Assembly: GCF_003576375.1 (NCBI RefSeq) | Contig: NZ_QWGE01000001.1 | Span: forward strand, 1 to 64,000 | Direction: 5' to 3' | Source: Pontibacter oryzae | GTDB lineage: Bacteria; Bacteroidota; Bacteroidia; Cytophagales; Hymenobacteraceae | Length of the DNA: 64,000 nt | Part shown: positions 53,336 through 60,480 of the stretch, one piece after another | How positions within the stretch are numbered: position 1 is the first letter of the stretch | How the letters are laid out: the number at the start of each line of letters is the position of its first letter | The notes under the pieces: generated by a model | The model's database searches: none | What the model saw: the letters and a program-made list of their open reading frames with translations, nothing else | Told to the model about the DNA's origin: nothing | Position numbers and translations under genes: made by a program

Positions 53336-53337
53336 GC
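53278..53337 (+). repeat. attC-like site E (end of cassette 5)
   Basis: R'' TCCTAAC 53278-53284; R' GTTAGGC 53331-53337, a perfect GTTRRRY match. Central AGCTACGCC at 53299-53307. GCCTCCTAAC (53275-53284) matches the reverse complement of the cassette opening GTTAAGAGAC (52592) at 8 of 10. 60 nt. Confidence 0.82.
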
Positions 53338-53352
53338 GATATTTATCTTAAA

Positions 53353-53940
53353 ATGAAAGCAATACTGTTTCTACTTATACTCCTTTTGACCATCAGCTAT
53401 GCGCAGTCACAAGGGGTTGATGAAGACTTGGAGAAAATTGCAAGGTCTATGCGTATGGTATACCTTGACTTGGATAGTTTATCTGAAGCTCATGCTGATT
53501 CACTTATAGCTGACAAAGGCGTGGAGCATGTTATAATATTTAAGTCAGGTAATGTTGGTATTGATTTCCCTTATTAGGATAAAAAGAATTGTAGTTGCGA
53601 GGATAACGGTACAGACACACGCCTCATCTGATAGCAAGGTCAGAAATATTATCTGAAAAGAATCAGATGTTGTTCTAATAAAGTAGATGAGTTTAGGAAT
53701 ACTGGTTTATATGAAGAGTTGATAGACAACAGAAGTAAAATATTCTCTTCCACTCGCAAATTCAATATCAAGGCAAAATATTATTCCTACAAAACACTAA
53801 TCCTTATAACATCAGAAGGAAAGCAGGAAGTGAGCAAGGTAGACTACACCGATGAGGACAACAAGTACAGACAAAATAACTTGAAGCAAGCAACTAAAAT
53901 CTATATAGGTTTACTTTCAGCAGAGATATATAAACATTGA
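53353..53940 (+). pseudogene. Cassette 6: exported protein gene broken by three in-frame stops
   Basis: One frame runs from ATG 53353 to TGA 53938-53940 (196 codons) but holds TAG 53575-53577, TGA 53629-53631 and TAG 53632-53634. Segment 1 (74 aa) has a signal peptide (ISYAQSQ) and GVDEDLEKIARSMRMVYLDL. After the first stop the frame still looks coding (DKKNCSCEDNGTDTRLI), and after the stop pair it reads QGQKYYLKRIRCCSNKVDEF and KVDYTDEDNKYRQNNLKQ to the end. All three stops can be reached by single C-to-T or G-to-A changes. I read this as one decayed gene. Two separate short genes are possible but less likely, since the second part has no ATG start. Confidence 0.75.
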
Positions 53941-53945
53941 AAACC

Positions 53946-54006
53946 GCCTATCAATCTGCAGCACCAAGGCTACGCCAGCCCATCGACTGCATTAATAAAG
54001 TTGGCG
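53946..54006 (+). repeat. attC-like site F (end of cassette 6)
   Basis: R'' GCCTATC 53946-53952 (degenerate, expected GCCTAAC); R' GTTGGCG 54000-54006. CTGCAG region (53956-53961) pairs with CTGCAT/TGCAG-like sequence near 53987-53992. Central GGCTACGCC at 53968-53976. ACCGCCTATC matches the reverse complement of cassette opening 53331-53340 at 8 of 10. The degenerate box fits with decay of this cassette. 61 nt. Confidence 0.78.
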
Positions 54007-54026
54007 GTAAAACAGAATTATACTAA

Positions 54027-54584
54027 ATGAAGAAACTCTTACTCTTTGTAAGCTTGCTTTATACTTTTCAGTCCAATGCACAGAACATCAAAAAGATTCT
54101 GACAGCTTCTGAACTAGACTCGGTACAGCAGGGCATCGTTCTCTACAAGGGCGTTGAAAAGAAAACTGCTATGGATTTCGGAGGGTTTGAAGGTGAAATT
54201 GCTGTCAGAAAAATCAACAGCAAAATTTCATATCACTTCATCGGAACAGCTAACAAGTATAACAGTAAGCGGGAACTGATAGAATCAATGGAGATGGATA
54301 GCTTGGGGTATTTGCAGGCATACTACCAAATACTACCAGAAGACGGAGCCATCTTTGATTGTGTTTATGAATACAAAAGAATTAACGGAACACTTTATAG
54401 ACTTGAATCGCAGAAGCTATACTATGAACCAGACAGGTTATGGCAGGAAGGCTTTAGGTATAGAAAAATGACAGATGGCTTTGCTGATAAATTCACATCG
54501 CCAAACAAAAGATGTGGCAATTGGACATTCTATACTAGGAACGGTGAAGTTGAGAAAACAGAAGATTATGGAGACCCAAAGTAA
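54027..54584 (+). CDS. Cassette 7: secreted protein of unknown function
   Basis: 185 residues with a signal peptide (cleavage after QSNAQ, about residue 19). The mature part is hydrophilic with regular beta-like stretches (GGFEGEIAVRKINSKISYHF, AIFDCVYEYKRINGTLYRLE, GNWTFYTRNGEVEKTEDYGD). The last resembles MORN-like/antitoxin repeat motifs (GxWxFYxxNGxxxxxxxY) found in Bacteroidota secreted proteins, a weak hint only. ATG is 20 nt behind the R' box, stop 7 nt before the R'' box, so the gene fills its cassette as expected. Confidence 0.68.
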   Translation: MKKLLLFVSLLYTFQSNAQNIKKILTASELDSVQQGIVLYKGVEKKTAMDFGGFEGEIAVRKINSKISYHFIGTANKYNSKRELIESMEMDSLGYLQAYYQILPEDGAIFDCVYEYKRINGTLYRLESQKLYYEPDRLWQEGFRYRKMTDGFADKFTSPNKRCGNWTFYTRNGEVEKTEDYGDPK

Positions 54585-54591
54585 GTTCTGC

Positions 54592-54658
54592 CGCCAACAA
54601 TGCTCAGCCTTTACGCTCGGTTTCGCCTTCCCCATCGAATGCACGAGTAACGTTAAGC
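54592..54658 (+). repeat. attC-like site G (right edge of array)
   Basis: R'' CGCCAAC 54592-54598; R' GTTAAGC 54652-54658, a perfect GTTRRRY match. TGCCGCCAAC (54589-54598) matches the reverse complement of the cassette opening GTTGGCGGTA (54000) at 9 of 10. R'' does not pair with its own neighbouring R' (GTTAAGC), as expected when R' belongs to the next, lost, cassette. 67 nt. Confidence 0.85.
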
Positions 54659-54730
54659 AGGACACTAACTCTTAACAGCCCACTCGCCTATGTTCAATAA
54701 TAGAATGCTTTAAGGGACATAGATTACCCC

Positions 54731-54788
54731 TACAAGTATAAACTAAAAGAGGCTCCGCATGCGGAGCCTCTTTTAGTTTATACTTGTA
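54731..54788. terminator. 58-bp perfect palindrome, terminator of the GH3 gene
   Basis: Every base from 54731 to 54788 pairs around the centre 54759/54760: 29-bp arms (TACAAGTATAAACTAAAAGAG then GCTCCGCA), with no loop. The inner GAGGCTCCGC/GCGGAGCCTC plus TTTTAGTTTA gives a good intrinsic terminator on both strands. It lies 8 nt after the GH3 stop and 72 nt after the cassette array. Confidence 0.88.
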
Positions 54789-54796
54789 ACTAACTG

Positions 54797-57700
54797 TTAC
54801 TGCTGTACTTTTTTGCCTTTTTCCATGGCATCATAAACAACCTGCAGGGCCTCGGTGCGGGTATTAAGCTGGTACAGTTTGCGGTTCTCGCGGGTTGGGT
54901 GCACGCGGTTAGACAGGAACACGTAAACCAACTTGTTTACCGGGTCGATCCAGGTATAGGTGCCGGTAAAGCCCGAGTGGCCAAAGCTTTCTACAGGGGC
55001 GCTTGGGGCGGCGTTGCTATCCGGTGCGCCAGGCTTGGCTGGCCTGTCAAAGCCCAGGGCGCGGTAGTTGCCCTGGTCGCAGAACTGGCATTTGCTGAAC
55101 TCGCTCACCGTGTTGCCGCTGATGTATGTTTCGCCGGCAAAGGTGCCATCGTTCAGGTATAGCTGCATCAGTTTGGCCAGGTCGTTGGCCGTACCGAACA
55201 AGCCTGCGTGGCCGCTAACGCCACCCAGCATGGCTGCGCCTTCGTCGTGCACGGTTGTGTGCAGCAGCTGCTTCCGGAACAGCGAGTCATGCTCTGTAGG
55301 CACTATACGGTCTGCGCTGAAGTGCTTGTAAGGATTAAACGTGAGCGTGGTAGCGCCAATAGGTTCGTAGATGTTCTTCTTCAGGTAGGTTTCAAAATCC
55401 TGGCCGGTGATGTTCTGCACTACCAGCGGCGCAAGTATAAACGACAGGTCGCTATACACGTAGCCTGGCTTCTCGTTCAGCGGAGAATCTTTGATCTCCT
55501 TGTAGATCTTCTGGGCATACTTGCGGTGCATGTATAAGTTATCGGCTACCTTAATCGGGAAGCGTCGGGAAGAATCAGCTTTAAACGTGCTCCACTTAAA
55601 CTTGCCGTTTTTCTTCACGGTCTCTTTCCAGAAAGGAATCCAGGCTTTCAGGCGAGCCTGGTGCGTCAGGATGTCGCGGTATTTCAGGTCGGCTTTGTTA
55701 GAGCCTTCCATCATGGGCAGGTACTCGCCCAGCGTACGGTCCACATCAAAGCGGCCCTCCCCTTTCAGCTTCATAAATGCCGCCAACGAGGTACTGATCT
55801 TCGTGATTGAGGCCAGGTCATAGAGGTTATCCAACTGCACTGGCTTTTCCTTTTCGTAGGTATGATAGCCAAAGGCTTTCTGGTAGATTACTTTACCATC
55901 TTTTGCAACCAGTACCTCGGCGCCAGGCGCGGCCTTCTCTCGAATGGCTTGCGCCACCAAAGAGTCTATGCCTGCGAAGTCGGCAGTTTTAAGCCCTACG
56001 GCTTCCGGCATGGTATAGGCAAAGCGCAGCCCGCCTTTGGTTTTCAGGCCATCGTTGATGCGGAAATTGTTAGAGATTGTCACCGGCAACTTGCCCTTCG
56101 CGCCTATGCCGCCAAATATCATCTGGGCTGTCAGGTCCTGCGTGGTGGCGGTTTCCTGATAGGCCGCAATCACGGCATCTGCTTTCTCGAGGCTCTCGAG
56201 GTAGGCCAGGCTATACACGTTGCCGAACACGCCTACGATGGTGCGCTGCGAGCGGATCAGGTCTTTCAGGAACAGGTTCATTTCGGCAGTGATGCCAAAG
56301 TTACTTCCACCGGCTTTCAGGTTTAGCTTGTGCACGCCGGCAACAACCAGGTTATACTTTTGCAGCTTTTCCTTCAGGGCAAACAGCTCGGCAATAGAGG
56401 TAGTCGGGGTCAGGAAGAAGGTATCCACCTTGGTGTAACGGGCCAGACCGCGCTGGAAATCGGTTTCCTTATCGGTGCCAATAGCCAGGGCTGCCACTTT
56501 TAGCGTATCCAGGCGCTGCACCGGAAGTATGTTTTGCTTGTTGCGCAGCAGCGTAAGCGAGGCCTCAACCAGTTTCTCGTTCAGGTATTTGGCGTACGGG
56601 CTGTTCAGGTCCTCGATAAGGTTCTTCATCTCAACCGGTTTCCACTTATCCAGGCCCAGCCACTGCTTGGCGGCAAGCACTTTGCGGCAACGCGCGTCTA
56701 CTTCAGCCTGCGTAATCTCGCCACGGGCAATAGCCTTTTTCACCTCCTGTATGGTTGTTTTCACATCCATGGTGTTCAGCAGCATGTCGTTTCCGGCTAA
56801 AAGCGCCTTCACATCCACAATGCCCGGAGCGTAAAACTTGGCCACGCCCTGCATGTTCAGGGCATCTGTAAACACCAGTCCCTTAAAGCCTAAATCTCTC
56901 TTCAACAGATCAGAAACGATTGGCTTAGAAAGCGTTGAGGCTAAGTTTTTAGTATTGTCGAGCACCGGGATGTTCATGTGCGCCACCATCAGGCTTCCGA
57001 GTCCGTTTTTCATGAGCTGGCGGAACGGGTAGAGCTCCACAGAATCGAGGCGGATTTTGGAGAAGTTGATGATCGGAAGGCCCACGTGCGAGTCTACATC
57101 GGTATCGCCGTGGCCGGGGAAGTGCTTGGCGTTTGCCAGTACTTTCTGGTCCTGCATGCCGCGCATGTAGGCCATGGCTTTTCGGGTAACGTTATACTTG
57201 TCCTCGCCGAAAGAACGGAAACCGATCACCGGGTTATTGGCATTGTTGTTTACGTCTACCACCGGGGCAAAATTCACGTGGATGCCCAAGCGGCGGCAAT
57301 GGCGCGCAATCTCGGCACCCATCTCATAAATGAGCTTTTCGTCTTCGATGCCGCCAAGCGCCATTTGGTACGGGAAGCGCGAGGTGCTGTCGAGGCGCAT
57401 GGGCAGGCCCCACTCGGCATCTATACTTACCATTAACGGAATTTTGCTTTCGCGCTGGTAGCGGTTGGTCATGCGTGCCTGGCGCACCGGGCCGCCCTGA
57501 AAGAATATCAGGCCGCCAACTTTATACTTGTTTATCAGCGTGCTGATAGAGTCGATGTGCGCTTGGTCTTTGTTGGAGTACACCGGGATCATGATGAGCT
57601 GCGCGATGCGCTCCTCTGGTGTCATGGTTTTGAACACAGAGTCTACCCAGGCTTGGTTGGCGTTCAGGAACGGCGGGTCTGTGGCTGGGTTAAAGACTGT

Positions 57701-57823
57701 TTTGGCAGCTTTCTGCGTGCTGCTGCGGCCGGTTTTTGACGTGCGCTTCTGCGCCTGCGCCGGCAAGGAGCCTGTCAGGAACAGGGCCAGCAGCGCGAGC
57801 AAAAGTAATGGTCTTTTTTTCAA
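54797..57823 (-). CDS. GH3 beta-N-acetylglucosaminidase fused to a beta-lactamase-like serine hydrolase
   Basis: 1008 residues. Signal peptide to about 24. GH3 barrel about 50-390 with NVNFAPVVDVNNNANNPVIG near 178-200, KHFPGHGDTDVDSH near 237 (NagZ-type Asp-His acid/base loop) and GLVFTDALNMQGV near 318 with the nucleophile Asp. A GH3 C-domain follows (about 400-590). The C-terminal class C beta-lactamase-like domain (about 610-1000) has S-x-x-K in ASITKISTSL near 679, YSDLSF near 800 and H-x-G in GHSGFTGT near 946. Such fusions are typical of Bacteroidota. GH3 would cut GlcNAc from muropeptides, and the second domain could act on the peptide or an ester. Periplasmic. Confidence 0.93.
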   Translation of the reverse strand: MKKRPLLLLALLALFLTGSLPAQAQKRTSKTGRSSTQKAAKTVFNPATDPPFLNANQAWVDSVFKTMTPEERIAQLIMIPVYSNKDQAHIDSISTLINKYKVGGLIFFQGGPVRQARMTNRYQRESKIPLMVSIDAEWGLPMRLDSTSRFPYQMALGGIEDEKLIYEMGAEIARHCRRLGIHVNFAPVVDVNNNANNPVIGFRSFGEDKYNVTRKAMAYMRGMQDQKVLANAKHFPGHGDTDVDSHVGLPIINFSKIRLDSVELYPFRQLMKNGLGSLMVAHMNIPVLDNTKNLASTLSKPIVSDLLKRDLGFKGLVFTDALNMQGVAKFYAPGIVDVKALLAGNDMLLNTMDVKTTIQEVKKAIARGEITQAEVDARCRKVLAAKQWLGLDKWKPVEMKNLIEDLNSPYAKYLNEKLVEASLTLLRNKQNILPVQRLDTLKVAALAIGTDKETDFQRGLARYTKVDTFFLTPTTSIAELFALKEKLQKYNLVVAGVHKLNLKAGGSNFGITAEMNLFLKDLIRSQRTIVGVFGNVYSLAYLESLEKADAVIAAYQETATTQDLTAQMIFGGIGAKGKLPVTISNNFRINDGLKTKGGLRFAYTMPEAVGLKTADFAGIDSLVAQAIREKAAPGAEVLVAKDGKVIYQKAFGYHTYEKEKPVQLDNLYDLASITKISTSLAAFMKLKGEGRFDVDRTLGEYLPMMEGSNKADLKYRDILTHQARLKAWIPFWKETVKKNGKFKWSTFKADSSRRFPIKVADNLYMHRKYAQKIYKEIKDSPLNEKPGYVYSDLSFILAPLVVQNITGQDFETYLKKNIYEPIGATTLTFNPYKHFSADRIVPTEHDSLFRKQLLHTTVHDEGAAMLGGVSGHAGLFGTANDLAKLMQLYLNDGTFAGETYISGNTVSEFSKCQFCDQGNYRALGFDRPAKPGAPDSNAAPSAPVESFGHSGFTGTYTWIDPVNKLVYVFLSNRVHPTRENRKLYQLNTRTEALQVVYDAMEKGKKVQQ

Positions 57824-58091
57824 AGCGATGAGTGGTTAGTGAATAGCGTGTTTACTGGTAAATTTAAGCTTTTTATGCCAAAAGAAAGCCATCAACTAGC
57901 GGTTAATTGAGCCTCTGTTACATACATCAACGTTGAAACATATTTTTTACCAGAACATCCCTCCGTTCCTTTTTCTTACCTACTGATTTTGGTATATTTA
58001 TCCTCCGCCCCGCCCTAGAGACTTAAGCTGCAACACAAGCTGTTCCAGCATCTTCTTGTGATTCGTTAACCCTCACACGCATACTTTACAC

Positions 58092-59627
58092 ATGAAAAAA
58101 AAACGATGCTTTTACCTCCTGTTACTACTCTGCCTGCCCTATACTTTATGGGCGCAGCAAGCACCTCCCAAACGCGAGTTCCGCGCCGTCTGGATTGCCA
58201 CGGTAGCCAACATAGATTGGCCAAGCCAGAAAGGTTTATCCTCGGTGGTGCAGCAGCAGGAGTTCAGGTATATTCTGGATGAGCAGCAAAAAAATGGCAT
58301 GAACGCCGTGGTCGTGCAGGTGCGCCCCACCACGGATGCCTTTTTCCCGAACGGGCAGGAGCTTTGGTCGCATTGGCTGACGGGCAAGCAAGGGCAGGCA
58401 CCCAACCCACCCTACGATCCGCTTGCCTTCCAGATTGAGGAGGCGCACAAGCGCGGCATGGAGTTTCATGCCTGGTTTAACCCTTACCGCGCCACCTTCG
58501 ATACCATCCCTGAAAACATCAACCCAAAGCACATTACCCGCACCAAGCCCGAGTGGTTTGTGCAGTATGGCGGCAAGCTATACTTTAAGCCCGGCCTGCC
58601 CGAAGTGCGCCAGTACATTGTTGACGTGATCACCGATATTGTGCGACGGTATGACATAGATGCCGTGCATTTTGATGACTACTTTTACCCGTACCCCACC
58701 CAGGATCCGTTTCCGGATGATGAGGATTTTGCAAAGTATAACAACAACATCAGCAACAAGGATGACTGGCGCCGCTACAACGTGGATGAGGTTATAAAGT
58801 CGCTTTCGGATAGTATAAAAGCCGTGAAGCCCTATGTAAAGTTCGGCATCAGCCCATTTGCCGTTTGGCGTAACAAAACGCCAGAAGACCCGCGCGGTTC
58901 CGACACCAAAGGCGGGCTAACTAACTACGACCACCTGTACGCCGACGTGCGCGGCTGGCTGGAGAAGGGCTGGATAGATTACAGTGTGCCGCAGCTATAC
59001 TTCCATATCGGTTTCGACATAGCCGACTACGCCAAGCTGCTGGACTGGTGGAGCAAGAACAGCTTTGGAAAGCATTTATACATTGGCCAGGGCACGTACC
59101 GCATCAACGCCAGCGACAAGTATAAAGAATGGAACGACCCGCTGGAAACCGGCCGCCAGCTGCGCCTTAACCGCCAAACCGATAACGTGCAGGGCAGCGT
59201 ATACTTCAGCTCCAAATCAGTAATGGCAAACCCAAATGGTGTGCAGGACACGTTGCGCCAGAATTTTTACCAGCACCCGGCATTAATCCCCGAAATGAGC
59301 TGGCTGGACAGCACGGCACCTGCTGCACCTACAAACCTGAAAGCAATGCAAGGTTTTGATGGCGTGCATCTGCGCTGGCAAGCCTCCGCCCCTGCCGCGG
59401 ATGGCGAAGGCGCACGCTATTATGTGATCTATCGCTTTAAAAAGGATGAGGAAATCAACCTCAACTCTCCAGCTCATATCATCGGCAAGGTATTCCAGAA
59501 TCAAACGTCATACTTCGATAACACTATTCTCGCCAAAGGCAAGTATGTATACATCGTAACAGCCCTTGACAGGATACAGAATGAAAGTGCCCCTAGCGTT
59601 GAAGTTAAGCTGAAGTGGAAAGATTAA
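58092..59627 (+). CDS. Family 10-like glycosyl hydrolase (GHL10/DUF187)
   Basis: 511 residues. Signal peptide to about 21 (TLWAQ). GHL10 domain about 27-330: REFRAVWIATVANIDWPS near 28, GMNAVVVQVRPTTDAFFPN near 63, HKRGMEFHAWFNPYRATFD near 117 and DAVHFDDYFYPYPTQDPF near 193. The C-terminal 100 residues (after about 405, DSTAPAAPTNLKAMQGF) look like a fibronectin type III-like domain. Members are exported hydrolases, several linked to peptidoglycan or polysaccharide cleavage; the bond cut here is unknown. Divergent from the GH3 gene over a 268-nt region, so the two could be co-controlled. Confidence 0.9.
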   Translation: MKKKRCFYLLLLLCLPYTLWAQQAPPKREFRAVWIATVANIDWPSQKGLSSVVQQQEFRYILDEQQKNGMNAVVVQVRPTTDAFFPNGQELWSHWLTGKQGQAPNPPYDPLAFQIEEAHKRGMEFHAWFNPYRATFDTIPENINPKHITRTKPEWFVQYGGKLYFKPGLPEVRQYIVDVITDIVRRYDIDAVHFDDYFYPYPTQDPFPDDEDFAKYNNNISNKDDWRRYNVDEVIKSLSDSIKAVKPYVKFGISPFAVWRNKTPEDPRGSDTKGGLTNYDHLYADVRGWLEKGWIDYSVPQLYFHIGFDIADYAKLLDWWSKNSFGKHLYIGQGTYRINASDKYKEWNDPLETGRQLRLNRQTDNVQGSVYFSSKSVMANPNGVQDTLRQNFYQHPALIPEMSWLDSTAPAAPTNLKAMQGFDGVHLRWQASAPAADGEGARYYVIYRFKKDEEINLNSPAHIIGKVFQNQTSYFDNTILAKGKYVYIVTALDRIQNESAPSVEVKLKWKD

Positions 59628-59632
59628 ATTGA

Positions 59633-59689
59633 ATCAATCATAAACAAGAACGGCCACCCAATGGGTGGCCGTTCTTGTTTATGATTGAT
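59633..59689. terminator. Long bidirectional hairpin terminator
   Basis: 28-bp perfect arms (59633-59660 and 59662-59689) around a single A at 59661; the core is AACGGCCACCC/GGGTGGCCGTT. It lies between the convergent GHL10 and DUF4397 genes. Confidence 0.88.
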
Positions 59690-59701
59690 CAGTCAAAATA
59701 C

Positions 59702-60466
59702 TTATCTGTCCCGGTAGATTACTATGGTTTTCGTGCCAGAGTAGTTCCCATGCATCACCAGAGTGTATACCCGGCCTCCTACTGGCGAAAAGCTGGAAGA
59801 CTTTATCACTGTTCCTGCAAGACCATTTTCTTTTAGCTCAACAACATAAGAACCCGTTGGCTCAACAGCAACATAAGCCGTATTGCCTTTAAAGTTCAGC
59901 GCTTCGCCTACTGCAGTTCGCGTTTCGGGGCTCTCCGAAGTCGCAGTTTTTACCGCTGTGGCAGAATAGCTGTTCGGAGCTGCCTGAACAAGGTTAACAA
60001 ACCGGATATAGCTCTTGCCATACGTAGCCGCTGGCAACTTATCCTCAACTAATAATGACTCGTAGGCACCTGCGCTACCGATCAAAAATGCTGAATAAAA
60101 GTTACCATTTGCAAGCGTAACGCTATTAGTTGCTGTAACAGCGTTACCCTGCGGTGCAGGTGTAATGGCCTGCAAGGTACGCGTGCCTGCCTCAACATTT
60201 GCATAGCCATAGTTTGAGGGGAATAAAGGGCTTTTGGCATAAGCCATCCCTTGCTCTTCCCCTGCACTGTTAGCTGCAATCGTAGAAACCTTGGTGTTAT
60301 CCAAGTAATAATTAACAGCTGGGGCATCTGGCGCTGCATGAAGAAACTTGATGTATGCACCGCTGTTAACCGGGTCATTAAAGTCTTCAATTGCATTCTT
60401 TTCACAGGAGCCCAGCATCAGACCTGCAGCAACTATTGCGATTGATTTAAAAAGTATATTTTTCAT
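59702..60466 (-). CDS. DUF4397-domain lipoprotein
   Basis: 254 residues. Lipobox Cys21 (LMLGSC). YIKFLHAAPDAPAVNYYLDN near 38-57 is the opening of the DUF4397 repeat. A second, looser copy follows at about 150 (YIRFVNLVQAAPNSYSATA). Beta-rich, surface or outer-membrane leaflet. Its start is 14 nt downstream of the SusD stop on the same strand, so it is the third gene of a SusC-SusD-DUF4397 operon and probably sits on the cell surface with them. Function unknown. Confidence 0.88.
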   Translation of the reverse strand: MKNILFKSIAIVAAGLMLGSCEKNAIEDFNDPVNSGAYIKFLHAAPDAPAVNYYLDNTKVSTIAANSAGEEQGMAYAKSPLFPSNYGYANVEAGTRTLQAITPAPQGNAVTATNSVTLANGNFYSAFLIGSAGAYESLLVEDKLPAATYGKSYIRFVNLVQAAPNSYSATAVKTATSESPETRTAVGEALNFKGNTAYVAVEPTGSYVVELKENGLAGTVIKSSSFSPVGGRVYTLVMHGNYSGTKTIVIYRDR

Positions 60467-60480
60467 GTGAGAACCTCCAA

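Larger units (their letters stand above)
49201..54658 (+). mobile_element. Integron-like gene cassette array without integrase (CALIN), seven cassettes
   Basis: Eight attC-like sites of 60-130 nt divide this region into seven cassettes, all read on the + strand. Each cassette opens with GTTnnnn (R') and ends with a matching nnnnAAC (R'') inside the next site. In cassettes 1, 2 and 4 the opening 10-mer and the closing 10-mer are exact reverse complements; cassettes 5, 6 and 7 match 8, 8 and 9 of 10; cassette 3 matches only with a gap. Contents: (1) membrane protein + 59-aa protein, (2) DUF5700 peptidase, (3) unknown, (4) MazEF, (5) two small membrane proteins, (6) decayed gene, (7) secreted unknown. 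Parts of the cargo are much poorer in GC (35/120 at 49381-49500) than nagB (33/60 at 48241-48300). No integrase gene in the window. Confidence 0.88.

Noticed and set aside
53719..53940. Independent gene starting at TTG 53719
   Set aside because: The frame is open and coding-like upstream to 53635 and continuous with the preceding frame except for stops; no ATG. Treated as part of the cassette 6 pseudogene.
49201..54658. CRISPR array
   Set aside because: The repeated sites are not identical, are 60-130 nt long and are spaced by genes of 0.5-1.2 kb.
54660..54690. Further R''-like box CTCTTAAC after site G
   Set aside because: It matches the cassette 5 opening (GTTAAGAG), but no partner R' box or hairpin follows; at most a remnant.
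54731..54788. Ninth attC site
   Set aside because: Perfect palindrome without asymmetric unpaired bases and without AAC/GTT boxes at its ends; better explained as a terminator.
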